DNA of 64,000 nucleotides from Rhodospirillales bacterium (GTDB taxonomy: Bacteria > Pseudomonadota > Alphaproteobacteria > Rhodospirillales > Shumkoniaceae): the NCBI GenBank assembly GCA_016776725.1, contig JADHSV010000012.1:1-64000 (forward strand), in the 5' to 3' direction. Positions 48,803 to 57,588 of this stretch are shown one piece after another. Every line of letters starts with the position of its first letter. Positions within the stretch are counted from its first letter, which is position 1. Position numbers and translations under genes: made by a program. The notes under the pieces are model-generated. The model saw nothing but the letters and a program-made list of their open reading frames with translations, searched no databases and was not told where the DNA came from.

Positions 48803-49276
48803 ATGAGTTTCGGGGAAACCGAGATGCTTGGATCAAAAATCCTGATCGTTGATGACGAGCCGGTCAACGTAATGCTACTGGAGCAGATGCTGGCAGAAGA
48901 GGGATACACCAGCGTTCACACCACAACCGATCCTCGCGATGTTGTTCCCCTTCACGATGAGAACCATTTTGATCTTATCTTGCTTGACATCCGCATGCCG
49001 CACCTGACGGGCATTGAGGTCATGGAGGCTCTTGCGGATAGGGTGAAACAGAATTTCGTGCCGATCCTCGTGTTAACGGCGCAAACCGACGATGCGACGC
49101 GGGTCGAGGCGTTGACAGCCGGCGCCAATGACTTCCTGACAAAACCGTTCAAGCAATGGGAAGTGCTGCTGCGGATCAACAATATGTTGAAAAGCAGGCT
49201 GTTCTACAAAGGCCAGAGAATACGGGCCGACGAGTTCGAGCAGAAGGTGCGCGAACGCACACAGGAAGTTCGCTAA
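48803..49276 (+). CDS. Response regulator receiver domain, N-terminal part of a split RpfG-like protein
   Basis: A 157-residue product. The receiver domain has DD (ILIVDDEP), phospho-acceptor D62 (LILLDIRMP), T92 (VLTAQ) and K114 (FLTKPF). A coiled-coil linker (EFEQKVRERTQEVR) ends at a TAA codon (49274-49276). In normal RpfG-like response regulators the next residue is Gln followed by TQLEIVQRLG and the HD-GYP domain. Here that sequence continues in the same frame right after TAA, so a CAA to TAA change split the gene. ATG at 48803 has GGGAG upstream. Confidence 0.85.
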   Translation: MSFGETEMLGSKILIVDDEPVNVMLLEQMLAEEGYTSVHTTTDPRDVVPLHDENHFDLILLDIRMPHLTGIEVMEALADRVKQNFVPILVLTAQTDDATRVEALTAGANDFLTKPFKQWEVLLRINNMLKSRLFYKGQRIRADEFEQKVRERTQEVR

Positions 49277-49282
49277 ACCCAG

Positions 49283-49888
49283 TTGAAAATCGTCCAGCGT
49301 CTCGGTCGGGCCGGTGAATACCGTGATAACGAAACCGGCACCCATGTTATTCGCATGAGCAAAAGCTGCCAAATGCTGGCGCGAGCGGCGGGGCTGGATG
49401 AGACCCAGGCCGAGAAGGTTCTATTTGCCACCGCCATGCACGATGTCGGAAAAATTGGCATTCGCGACGGTATCCTGTTGAAACCCGGTAAGCTGGCCCC
49501 CGAAGAGTTTGAGGCAATGAAGGCCCACACCACCATTGGTGCGGACATCATTGGCGATCATCCGTCGGAATTGCTGACGCTGGCTCGGCAAATTGCCATT
49601 GGTCACCACGAAAGGTGGGATGGTTCCGGCTATCCCAATGGGGAAAAGGGCGAGGATATCCCGATCGAAAGCCGCATTGCGGCCATTTGCGACGTATTCG
49701 ATGCCTTGCTTTCCGAGCGTCCCTACAAGAAAGCGTGGCCGGTTGATGAGGCTGTCGATTTGATCAGGGAAAGCGCCGGAAGACACTTCGATCCGAGGCT
49801 TGTCGAGTTGTTCCTTGAACTGGTTCCCGAGATCCTGGCGTTGCACGAACAGTATCCGGACGAAGAGGATTTCGCGGATCTGGGCTAG
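49283..49888 (+). CDS. HD-GYP domain, C-terminal part of a split RpfG-like protein
   Basis: A 201-residue HD-GYP domain, 6 bases after the TAA and in the same frame as the receiver. Motifs are intact: HD in AMHDVGKIG, HH-E-x-x-DGSGYP in IGHHERWDGSGYPNG, and IPIESRIAAICDVFDAL. Active members hydrolyse cyclic di-GMP. The frame begins at TTG with no ribosome-binding site, so separate translation is doubtful. It may be produced by stop readthrough, be silent, or be translated from a downstream start. Treat as a pseudogene candidate until re-sequenced. Confidence 0.8.
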   Translation: MKIVQRLGRAGEYRDNETGTHVIRMSKSCQMLARAAGLDETQAEKVLFATAMHDVGKIGIRDGILLKPGKLAPEEFEAMKAHTTIGADIIGDHPSELLTLARQIAIGHHERWDGSGYPNGEKGEDIPIESRIAAICDVFDALLSERPYKKAWPVDEAVDLIRESAGRHFDPRLVELFLELVPEILALHEQYPDEEDFADLG

Positions 49889-49926
49889 CGTCTCCGACGG
49901 ACACATCTATGTTGGTGGCCGCTCCT

Positions 49927-49986
49927 CTAGAGCATTCTCTGACCAAATGCGGTCATTCTGATGCATTTGGTCGGAAAGTGCTCTAG
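49927..49986. repeat. Long imperfect palindromic element between convergent genes
   Basis: A 24-base arm (49927-49950) pairs with 49963-49986 (four mismatches or G-U-type positions) across a 12-base loop; both ends carry CTAG. The right arm supplies the TAG stop (49983-49985, reverse strand) of the CBS gene. It lies between the split regulator and the CBS gene, so it can act as a terminator. Its sharp boundaries and CTAG ends suggest a dispersed repeat such as a MITE or REP-like element. Confidence 0.65.
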
Positions 49987-50390
49987 GTCCCTTCCGCAAT
50001 AAAATGTTCGAGAACCAGATCGCGCACGGTGATGATGCCGACCGGCTCGCGGGCGTCATTGACGACCAAGGCCCGCGACAGGTCGAACTGAACCAGTAGG
50101 CGCACCGCATATTTGATATTCATGGCGGCGGGCAGGGTCAGCACGGGCTTCGACATGATTTCGTAAACATTGACACGCTCCGGGGCACGATCGACGGCCA
50201 TGACCTTCTTGGCGATGTCAGAGATTACCAGCAGGCCGAACTCGTCGGACTCGTCGCGGCGCCCCACGACCAGCGAACGGACGCCGGTGCTTTTCATGGT
50301 GTTGATGGCCTCCTTGACGGTCGCCATACCGTCGATGGTAATGACCTTGGGGACCATCACGTCTGATACTTTGGTATAAACCGCGCTCAT
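49983..50390 (-). CDS. CBS-domain pair protein
   Basis: A 135-residue protein made of two CBS motifs (VSDVMVPKVITIDGMATVKEAINTM; YEIMSKPVLTLPAAMNIKYAVRLL), a Bateman module that typically binds adenosyl nucleotides such as AMP, ATP or SAM. Its ATG overlaps the stop of the PII-like gene, so it is the last gene of the DUF1538 operon. It is expected to sense energy or SAM and regulate the partner transporter. The stop codon lies in a palindromic repeat. Confidence 0.85.
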   Translation of the reverse strand: MSAVYTKVSDVMVPKVITIDGMATVKEAINTMKSTGVRSLVVGRRDESDEFGLLVISDIAKKVMAVDRAPERVNVYEIMSKPVLTLPAAMNIKYAVRLLVQFDLSRALVVNDAREPVGIITVRDLVLEHFIAEGT

Positions 50391-50737
50391 ATCTCTTCCT
50401 CGATTTCCTGCTTCAGGGTTGGTAACTGCGATCCCAGTCCCACCACATCCTCGATGTCGATCTGCAGGGCGATGCCTGCACCTTCTTCCTCGTCGACGCC
50501 TGCGGCCCGACCGATTGTTTCCAGGATATGGCGGGCCAGTTGCTCGGGCACCAGGAACAGCACCAAATCCCGCTGGATCGAAAGGTCGAGCCCGAGGAAG
50601 GTTTTCTGCGGCGCAAGTCCTTCTCCCCGGGCGCCGGTAATGACCGTCGCCCCTGTGGCTCCCGCGGCGCGGGCTGCCTCGATCACCGGTTCGGTCTTCT
50701 CGTCGGCGACCATGGCAATGATCAGCTTCATTCTCAT
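50387..50737 (-). CDS. PII-like (GlnB-superfamily) regulatory protein
   Basis: A 116-residue protein with the PII-like start MKLIIAMVADEKTEPVIEAAR, then GATVITGARG. It lacks the uridylylated Tyr of canonical T-loops and ends in an acidic EIEEEI. It belongs to the PII-like proteins found beside transporters, and probably binds a nucleotide and gates or tethers the adjacent DUF1538 proteins. Both ends overlap the flanking genes by ATGA-type coupling, which argues for tight stoichiometry. Confidence 0.75.
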   Translation of the reverse strand: MRMKLIIAMVADEKTEPVIEAARAAGATGATVITGARGEGLAPQKTFLGLDLSIQRDLVLFLVPEQLARHILETIGRAAGVDEEEGAGIALQIDIEDVVGLGSQLPTLKQEIEEEI

Positions 50738-51519
50738 GGTATATCCCTCCCTGCGGCGCTCCGCTTGGTTCTCTTGATCCGTTCGGTGATCAGCGCATAG
50801 GCGAGCACCGACATTATGGGAAACAGGCTGGCAAAGGCAATCAGGCCAAAGCCGTCAATCAACGGGCTGCGGCCCGGAATGGTCGAAGCCAGACCCAGGC
50901 CAAGGGCGGCGACCACCGGCACGGTCACGGTAGACGTCGTGACGCCGCCTGAATCGTAGGCCAGCGGAATGATGGTACGGCTCGACAGCATTGTCTGTGC
51001 AATAACGACGGCGTAGCCGACCATGATGTAAACCGGCAGCGGCGTACCGGTGACAATGCGCCAGGCACCCAGGGCCACGCCGACCGCCACGCCAATGGCA
51101 ACGGCAATGCGCAGGCCCGTAGCTTTCAGCGAACCGCCCGATATTTTTTCGGCCTTAAGCGCCACCGCAATCAGGCTCGGTTCGGCGATGGTGGTGGCGA
51201 AGCCGATCGTCGCGGCGAACACGTAAACCCACACGTAATCCATTGGCACGGGCGGCACACCTTCCACGGCTCCGATGAACGCAGGCGAGGTCAATTGTGA
51301 CGCCATGGTTTCGCCGATGGGAAACAGCGCCATTTCCAACCCGACCAGAAACAGGGTCAACCCGGCCAGCACATAAGCGAAACCGAAAAGTACCTTTTTC
51401 AAATTGGGCAGCTTCTTGCGGATGACCAGGAATTGGAAGCCGAACAAAATGGCTGCGATGGGCAGCACATCGATCACTGTTGATATTCCGGTGCGGACGA
51501 TGTGAACAATCAGTTCCAT
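50734..51519 (-). CDS. DUF1538 membrane protein (second paralogue)
   Basis: A 261-residue protein with about seven predicted transmembrane helices. Conserved DUF1538 features are [35 protein letters not shown] and [18 protein letters not shown]. Its ATG follows the TAG of the upstream DUF1538 gene with no gap, so they are coupled. No function is established for DUF1538. Paralogous halves suggest a heterodimeric transporter, perhaps with inverted topology (inference). Confidence 0.8.
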   Translation of the reverse strand: MELIVHIVRTGISTVIDVLPIAAILFGFQFLVIRKKLPNLKKVLFGFAYVLAGLTLFLVGLEMALFPIGETMASQLTSPAFIGAVEGVPPVPMDYVWVYVFAATIGFATTIAEPSLIAVALKAEKISGGSLKATGLRIAVAIGVAVGVALGAWRIVTGTPLPVYIMVGYAVVIAQTMLSSRTIIPLAYDSGGVTTSTVTVPVVAALGLGLASTIPGRSPLIDGFGLIAFASLFPIMSVLAYALITERIKRTKRSAAGRDIP

Positions 51520-52260
51520 CTAGACCACCATGCCGAAGATCAAGACGAAGATCATCGGCGTCAACGAGGCGAATGCGATCAGCCCGAAACCGTCGATCAT
51601 TGGATTGCGGCCACGGATGGTGCTGGCCAGCCCAACGCCCAGGGCCGTCACCAGTGGCACGGTGATGGTGGATGTCGTCACCCCGCCGGAATCATAGGCG
51701 ATGCCGATGATCTCGGGCGGCGCCAGGGGGGTCAAGGCGATGACCATGATATAACCGCCGATGATCAGGTAATGCACCGGCCAGCCCTTGAGGATGCGAA
51801 ACACGCCGATTGTCAGGGCCAAGCCGACCGAACCGGCCACCGTGTAGCGCAGGCTTGACGCGTAAGAGGCGCGAGCTTCTTCGGTGTCGGCAATAAACCC
51901 GGCAGCTCCGGCCACCTTGGCGGCTTCGCCGCCCACCGCGATCAGGGCTGGTTCGGCCACGGTCGTCCCGAACCCCAAGGCAAAGGAAAAGGCCAACAGC
52001 CAGAATAGACTGCCTTTGCGCGCAAAGGATTCTGCCATGGACTCGCCAATGGGGAACAATCCCATTTCCAGTCCGCGTACGAACAACGCGAGGCCGAGCA
52101 CGACAAAGGCAGTTCCGGTGAGAATCGCGCCGAGATTGGGGAAAGGCTGTTGCAGCACCACCACCTGAAAGAAGGCGATGACCAGAGCGATCGGAGCGAG
52201 ATCCCGCGCCGCCTCAGCAATCAGGCGACCCAGGCCGCCGAGAATCCGTCCGCTCGCCAT
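51520..52260 (-). CDS. DUF1538 membrane protein (first paralogue)
   Basis: A 246-residue protein from ATG at 52260. It has about seven transmembrane helices and the same conserved motifs as the next gene: [53 protein letters not shown]. It is the first gene of the four-gene operon DUF1538-DUF1538-PII-like-CBS. The 253-base gap upstream to the enolase-like gene should contain the operon promoter; no clear motif was seen. Confidence 0.78.
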   Translation of the reverse strand: MASGRILGGLGRLIAEAARDLAPIALVIAFFQVVVLQQPFPNLGAILTGTAFVVLGLALFVRGLEMGLFPIGESMAESFARKGSLFWLLAFSFALGFGTTVAEPALIAVGGEAAKVAGAAGFIADTEEARASYASSLRYTVAGSVGLALTIGVFRILKGWPVHYLIIGGYIMVIALTPLAPPEIIGIAYDSGGVTTSTITVPLVTALGVGLASTIRGRNPMIDGFGLIAFASLTPMIFVLIFGMVV

Positions 52261-52513
52261 GTACCCCCGGCTGCCTCCGGAACGCCGATGCCCGTCTAAA
52301 GCATTCGGCAAACCGGCTCGCTATACGTGAACCGACATTTCCCAGTTAATCTTCAATTCTGAGCCAATCGTATGGGAACGCCGACATCGATGAAAGGTAT
52401 TTTTCTCTTCGGACCTGCCAACGCGGTGTATGCGCATTCCAAACAAAATCCCGCCAACCAACCGGTAGACGGGACTTTGTGTTTCTCGGTCCTGAGACGC
52501 GTGGACGCTGAGA

Positions 52514-53668
52514 CTAAACCTTGGTGATGCCCCCCGCTTCGTTGGTCTGCATACCAGCGGCCATCAGTTTTTCGGGCGACGTGACACGGCAGTCGGCCAG
52601 GGCATCGTAATTCGGCGTGAAGCCGAGGCCCGGCGCGTCGGGAATTTTCACCATATCGTTTTCGGGCGCAGGTGCGCCGGTGAAGAATTTTTGCCCGGCC
52701 TGCCACATGCCCCAGTGGAATTCCACCAGCCAGCCGTTCATGACGCCGGCCATGGTATGCATGTTAAAGATGGGCCAGCCGCCGCCGTTGGCGATGGGCA
52801 GGTTATAGGTCTGGGCCAGATGGGCGGCCTTCAGGGTTTCGGTGAAGCCGCCGTTGTAACAGCAGTTGGGCTGCAAAACGTCGATCGCCTGGTTTTCCAC
52901 CAGTTCGCGAATGCGCCAGCGATGCCCCTCCATCTGCCCCGCCGCAATCGGGATGTTGGTGCCGCGCCGCAAATCGGCCAGGGCCCGGGCGTCGTTCTGA
53001 TAAAGCGGTTCCTCGAACCATGTCAGGTTACAATCCTCGACCGCCCGACACAGCATCTTGGCGTCGATGGGCGAGAAACGGTAATTGGCGTCGATCATGA
53101 TGTCGACGTCGGGGCCGACGGCATCGCGCACCGCCTGGATGCGCCGGGCGTCCTCGCGCCAGCCGCCCTTGTCGTTGGCAACCACCATTTTCAGGCGCGT
53201 ATTCCCCTCGGCCACAAATTTCTTTGCGTATTCGCATAACTGGTCGATGTCGAAGAAGGGATAACCGAACGTGATGTAGGTGGAGGCCCAGTTCCGGTGG
53301 CCGCCCATCAATTGGGCCACGGTGCGCCCGGTGGCCTTGCCGTGAATATCCCAGCACGCGATGTCGATGGCCGACAGAGCATTGGACACGACGCCCGTGT
53401 AGGCGCGCGGATTGACCTTCCACCAGACCGCCTTGTGAATGGCTTCGGTGTCGCGCGGGTCCATTCCCTTGATGGTGGGAAAGATGTCATGCTCGATGGC
53501 CGCAATCTGCGCCCAGGGAAGGAACGCGCCGGTTACGCCATGCCCCGTTAGCCCGTCGTCCGTTTCGACCTCGCAAAAGGTCAGAACGCGCTGTTCCATG
53601 GGCTTGTCGATCATCGGCAGATAAACCGGGAACTGATGAATGCTCGCCGTGATTTTTGCAATCTTCAT
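52514..53668 (-). CDS. Enolase superfamily protein with changed active-site residues
   Basis: A 384-residue protein with the mandelate-racemase subgroup layout: KMVVANDKG, MIDANYRFS (Asp ligand), WFEEPLYQ (Glu ligand). However the third metal position reads AAGQMEG (Gln where Glu is expected), the Asp of the His-Asp dyad appears as Asn (LQPNCCYNGG), and the His position appears as Asn (PIANGGG). Activity may therefore be altered or lost. It is coupled by ATGA to the MmgE/PrpD gene and ends the cassette C operon. Confidence 0.82.
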   Translation of the reverse strand: MKIAKITASIHQFPVYLPMIDKPMEQRVLTFCEVETDDGLTGHGVTGAFLPWAQIAAIEHDIFPTIKGMDPRDTEAIHKAVWWKVNPRAYTGVVSNALSAIDIACWDIHGKATGRTVAQLMGGHRNWASTYITFGYPFFDIDQLCEYAKKFVAEGNTRLKMVVANDKGGWREDARRIQAVRDAVGPDVDIMIDANYRFSPIDAKMLCRAVEDCNLTWFEEPLYQNDARALADLRRGTNIPIAAGQMEGHRWRIRELVENQAIDVLQPNCCYNGGFTETLKAAHLAQTYNLPIANGGGWPIFNMHTMAGVMNGWLVEFHWGMWQAGQKFFTGAPAPENDMVKIPDAPGLGFTPNYDALADCRVTSPEKLMAAGMQTNEAGGITKV

Positions 53669-55098
53669 AAACAATTCTCCGTCAGTTCGCGGACGTTTTG
53701 TAAGCTCTCCAACGTGCGAACGGTTTCAACGATTTTGGCGGTTTTCGCCTGTGGCCACTGCGCGAATTCGGCGCAGCCGCGGAATTTTTCCGCTGCCTCG
53801 TCATAGGTCATCGGATTTGCCGGACTTCCCTTCCCAAAATCGGCGCGGCCTGATATTTCGCGGCCGTCTTTTAAGGTAATGTCGATGATGGTCGTCATCT
53901 TGTCATAACCGGCAGCCTCAGCCTCCGGATGCACGCCGAAGTCGACGCGCGCAATCATTTCCTGAACGTCGGCGCGATTGACCACTTCGTCGGCAAACTC
54001 GCCAAGACCCGCCTTGCCTTCGATCAGAAGGATCGCCATGCAAAACTCCATGCTGAACTTGGCCTGAAGCTCGTCGGTGGGTTGATGATGGATCAGCGCA
54101 TTGGGCATGTTGTGGTTGGTGCCGACCGCAACGCTCTCCACCTGATCGGCGATTATCCCGTGTTCGCGGATGAGGCGCAGCATTTCGGTCATACCGGGAT
54201 GGGTGAGCGACCCCGACGGGTGCGGCTTGATGGAAACGCCCGGCGAAATAAAGGTCCACGGATCGCCGAGGCGGCCCGAAATGGCCTCCAGATCGTAGCC
54301 GCCGCCGTGGGCCTGGAAAAAGCCACGCGGCGCTTCCAGAATGCCGTCTGCGGCGGTCCATCCCAATTCTGCAAATTCAGCCGCGACAATGCCGCTTTCG
54401 GAGGCCCGGCCCGCATGAAACGGCTTGGTCATGGAACCGAAGTTTTCACGCAGACCAGCCGACTGGCTGGCTGCGATGGCAAGCGCGCGAAGGATCTGGT
54501 CCTGATCAAAACGGCCCAGCTTGGCGGCTGCCGCAACCGCGCCCAGAGGGCCGCAGGTGGCAGTGGAGTGGAACCCATGTTGGTAGTGGCGCGGCGAGAT
54601 CGCTTCGGACACCTTGCATTCAACTTCGACGCCCACGTGGTAGGCGACCATTAGATCGATGCCCGACAGGCCCGACACTTCGGCCTTCGCAAGTGCGGCG
54701 GGCAGAACTGGCGCGGTTGGGTGGGTGAGCAAGCCGTAGACCCGGTCCTTGCCCACGGCAAGTTGCGTATCGTCAAAATCGTCGGCGTGAATGGCGACAC
54801 CGTTGGCAAACGCGGCAAAGCGTGCCGGAACCTTCATGCCGGTTCCGATCACCCGGGCCTCGCCGGACATGTTCAAAGATGAAAGATGGGAACAAACCAA
54901 CTCGCCGCTTTTCGCCACCGAGCCAGACAGCGCTAGCCCCAATCCATCGAGGATGGACTTCTTGCCCAGGTCAACTAATTCGGGGGAAAGATCGCTCCAG
55001 CTAGTATCGGAGATAAATTGGGCGACCTCTTTGGTCAGTCCGCGACCCTTGTCGGGGTCGATCTCAGGTGTGAATTTCGTAATCGATTTATTGTCCAC
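53665..55098 (-). CDS. MmgE/PrpD family protein
   Basis: About 477 residues from GTG at 55098, which has GAGG 8 bases upstream; longer frames run into the pdxA-like gene. It has the MmgE/PrpD pattern (AVGKDRVYGLLTHPTAPVLPAALA, HYQHGFHSTATCGPLGAVAAA, HAGRASESGIVAAEFAELGW). Family members include 2-methylcitrate dehydratase and cis-aconitate decarboxylase-like enzymes. No prp genes are present, so substrate specificity is open; an imported carboxylate is likely. Confidence 0.85.
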   Translation of the reverse strand: MDNKSITKFTPEIDPDKGRGLTKEVAQFISDTSWSDLSPELVDLGKKSILDGLGLALSGSVAKSGELVCSHLSSLNMSGEARVIGTGMKVPARFAAFANGVAIHADDFDDTQLAVGKDRVYGLLTHPTAPVLPAALAKAEVSGLSGIDLMVAYHVGVEVECKVSEAISPRHYQHGFHSTATCGPLGAVAAAAKLGRFDQDQILRALAIAASQSAGLRENFGSMTKPFHAGRASESGIVAAEFAELGWTAADGILEAPRGFFQAHGGGYDLEAISGRLGDPWTFISPGVSIKPHPSGSLTHPGMTEMLRLIREHGIIADQVESVAVGTNHNMPNALIHHQPTDELQAKFSMEFCMAILLIEGKAGLGEFADEVVNRADVQEMIARVDFGVHPEAEAAGYDKMTTIIDITLKDGREISGRADFGKGSPANPMTYDEAAEKFRGCAEFAQWPQAKTAKIVETVRTLESLQNVRELTENCL

Positions 55099-55120
55099 GC
55101 AGTTTGCCTCAAGTGTTGTT

Positions 55121-56086
55121 TCAACGACTCTTCGCGCGTTTGATTTCTGCCATTTTGCACACCAGGAAAAACGCCTGGCGCAACCCTTCTGCGTTAGCGA
55201 TGCCCTTGCCGACAATGTCGAAGGCGGTGCCGCTGGCGGGTGTCGTGATGGGAACCGGGACGCCGCCGGTCACGGTGACGCCGCGTTTGAACCCCATCAG
55301 TTTCATGGCGATTTGCCCCTGATCGTGGTACATAGTGACGACCGCATCGAAATTCCCGTCTTTTGCTTTCAAAAAAATCGTATCGGCTGCGAACGGCCCG
55401 TTGGCGTCAATGCCTTCGGCTTTTGCGGCTTCGATGGTCGGCGCGATGATGTCAATTTCCTCGCGGCCGAACATGCCGCCGTCACCCGCATGCGGGTTAA
55501 GGGCGGCGACCGCAATGCGGGGCTTCTCGAACCCGGCGGAACCCAACGTGTTGTGGGCCAGACGGATGGCGCGCAGGATGCGTTCGGGCGTAACCAGGGC
55601 GCATACCTCGGATAATGGAATATGCGACGTGGTCCGCGTTGTCCACAGGCCGTCCAGCACGTTGTGCTCGCAAAACGGCCCATCGAAATCCAGTTCGTGG
55701 GCGAAGAAAATGTGTTCGTCGGCGACCGGACAACCGCCCAGCTTCAGGGCGTACTTGTTGAGTGGTGCAAAGCAAAAACCGTCGATCTCGCCCTTTTTAG
55801 CCATGTCCAATGCCACGCTCAACGACTTCAGGCACGACCGTCCGCCTGCCGCCGTGGCCTCGCCCGGCGTGACTTCTTCAACCGTTATGCACGGAACGTC
55901 CAGAAACGGAACGTCGGTCGGAACGGGTATGCCAGCCACCTTTTCAGCCATGCGCAATATCCGCGTATCGCCGATAACGAGGATGTCGGCGCGTTCCCGC
56001 ACATCCTCGCCCGCCAAAAGTTTGACCGCCATTTCAGGCCCGACGCCGTTGGGGTCGCCGAGCAGCACGCCGATTTTGGGTTTCAT
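55121..56086 (-). CDS. PdxA-like dehydrogenase (4-hydroxythreonine-4-phosphate dehydrogenase family)
   Basis: A 321-residue protein with the PdxA metal-site histidines in EHIFFAHELDF, ALNPHAGDGGMFG and TMYHDQGQIAMK, and the N-terminal LGDPNGVGPE. Being outside a pyridoxine locus and inside a catabolic operon with transporters, it is probably a PdxA2-type enzyme acting on a four-carbon phosphorylated acid, not in vitamin B6 synthesis. ATG at 56086 lies 4 bases after the TctA stop. Confidence 0.85.
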   Translation of the reverse strand: MKPKIGVLLGDPNGVGPEMAVKLLAGEDVRERADILVIGDTRILRMAEKVAGIPVPTDVPFLDVPCITVEEVTPGEATAAGGRSCLKSLSVALDMAKKGEIDGFCFAPLNKYALKLGGCPVADEHIFFAHELDFDGPFCEHNVLDGLWTTRTTSHIPLSEVCALVTPERILRAIRLAHNTLGSAGFEKPRIAVAALNPHAGDGGMFGREEIDIIAPTIEAAKAEGIDANGPFAADTIFLKAKDGNFDAVVTMYHDQGQIAMKLMGFKRGVTVTGGVPVPITTPASGTAFDIVGKGIANAEGLRQAFFLVCKMAEIKRAKSR

Positions 56087-56090
56087 CTGA

Positions 56091-57575
56091 CTAGTTTCCG
56101 CCAACCATCTTCTTCATTTGTTTGAACAAGAAGGGTCCGAACAAACCAAGGAAGGTAAGGATGAAGAACGACACCGCGATGGGCCGACCAAAGAACATGG
56201 TCCAGTCATGCTCGAAAAGCAGAAGCGACTGTTTCAAAGTGTTCTCCACCAGATCGCCCAGAATGATCCCCATGATGATCGGGGCCGGGGCAAAACCATA
56301 ACGGCGCAGCACAAAACCAAGCAGGCCAAACACCAGCATGATGCCCACATCGACCATGGCCTGTTCCAACGAATACGCGCCGACGACCGCCAAAACGAAA
56401 ACAGCGGGCCAAAGGAACGTGCGCGGGATCAGGGTGATGCGGGCGAACAGTTTTGCGCCCACCAGGCCGATACCCAGGAACAGAATATTGGCGACCAACA
56501 TGGCTCCGAAAATTCCGTACAAAAGGTCCGGCTGTTCCTGGAACAGGTACGGTCCGGGGCGCAGGCCATGGACCAAAAGCGCACCCAGAATAACGGCGGT
56601 TGTGCCACTGCCGGGAATGCCCAGGGCCAGGGTCGGAATCATCGCCCCGCCGGTGGCCGCGTTGTTGGCCGCTTCGGGTCCGGCGATGCCTTCAATGGCA
56701 CCGTTGCCGAATTCGTCTTTGTTCTTCGACCAGCGCCGCGCTTCGTTGTAGCCGATCATGGCTGCGACGGTGCCGCCTTCGGCAGGCAGGATGCCAATAA
56801 AGGTGCCGATGCCGCACGAACGCACGATGGTCTTCCAAACCAGCTTGAAATCTTCCTTGGTCGGAAGCTTGACCGCAAGGGCCGCGACGCGGTGATAAAC
56901 CACGTCCAGACTTGCCGCCTGGGCCAGCAACTCGGCGCCGCCAAAAATACCGATCATCACCGGGATAAAGTGAATGCCTTCGGTCATTTCAGGATAGCCA
57001 AAGGTAAACCGCTCGACCCCGGTCGTGAAATCAATTCCGACGGTGGCAACCAGAACGCCAAAGGTGCCGCCGATCAGATTCTTGACCGCCGAGCCTTTGG
57101 TAATTGAGGCCAGCATGGAAAGGCCAAAAAGAGCCAGAGCGAAGTATTCGGGCGGCCCGAAGCTGTAGGCCATGCGCGCCAGCATCGGGGCGGCGACCAA
57201 CAAAACGATAACACTGAAAATGCCGCCGATGGTGCTGCTGACCGTGGCCATGCCCAAGGCGCGACCGGCTTCGCCGCGCAACGCCATGGGGTAGCCGTCG
57301 ATGGCCGTGGCTGCGGCTGGAGGTGCACCGGGTGCGTTAATTAATATGGCTGTGATTGATCCGCCGAAGGTCCCCGCGCAATAAAGGGCTGAAAGCAGGG
57401 CAATGGCCGGAACCGGCGGCATCATGACGGTAAATGGCAGCAGCAATGCGGTTGCCATAGTCGAGGTCAGCCCCGGTAATGCGCCGACGAGGACGCCGCC
57501 GACGGTGCCGCAAAGCACAATGAACAGCAAATACGGGTCCGTCATAATCGAAATGGCGTGAAGAAGTCCGTCCAT
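56091..57575 (-). CDS. tctA: Tripartite tricarboxylate transporter permease, TctA family
   Basis: A 494-residue membrane protein with the TctA repeats GALPGLTSTMATALLLPFTV, GTFGGSITAILINAPGAPPA and NAATGGAMIPTLALGIPGSG. It is the second complete tct system in this window and clearly a separate paralogue of the one at 31650. Downstream genes pdxA-like, mmgE/prpD and enolase-like form the same operon, so its substrate is likely a carboxylate they metabolise. Confidence 0.95.
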   Translation of the reverse strand: MDGLLHAISIMTDPYLLFIVLCGTVGGVLVGALPGLTSTMATALLLPFTVMMPPVPAIALLSALYCAGTFGGSITAILINAPGAPPAAATAIDGYPMALRGEAGRALGMATVSSTIGGIFSVIVLLVAAPMLARMAYSFGPPEYFALALFGLSMLASITKGSAVKNLIGGTFGVLVATVGIDFTTGVERFTFGYPEMTEGIHFIPVMIGIFGGAELLAQAASLDVVYHRVAALAVKLPTKEDFKLVWKTIVRSCGIGTFIGILPAEGGTVAAMIGYNEARRWSKNKDEFGNGAIEGIAGPEAANNAATGGAMIPTLALGIPGSGTTAVILGALLVHGLRPGPYLFQEQPDLLYGIFGAMLVANILFLGIGLVGAKLFARITLIPRTFLWPAVFVLAVVGAYSLEQAMVDVGIMLVFGLLGFVLRRYGFAPAPIIMGIILGDLVENTLKQSLLLFEHDWTMFFGRPIAVSFFILTFLGLFGPFLFKQMKKMVGGN

Positions 57576-57588
57576 CTATCAATCAACC

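Noticed and set aside
52261-52513. Search for a small gene or riboswitch in the DUF1538 upstream gap
   Set aside because: Only overlapping shadow frames; no stable structure or motif was convincing.
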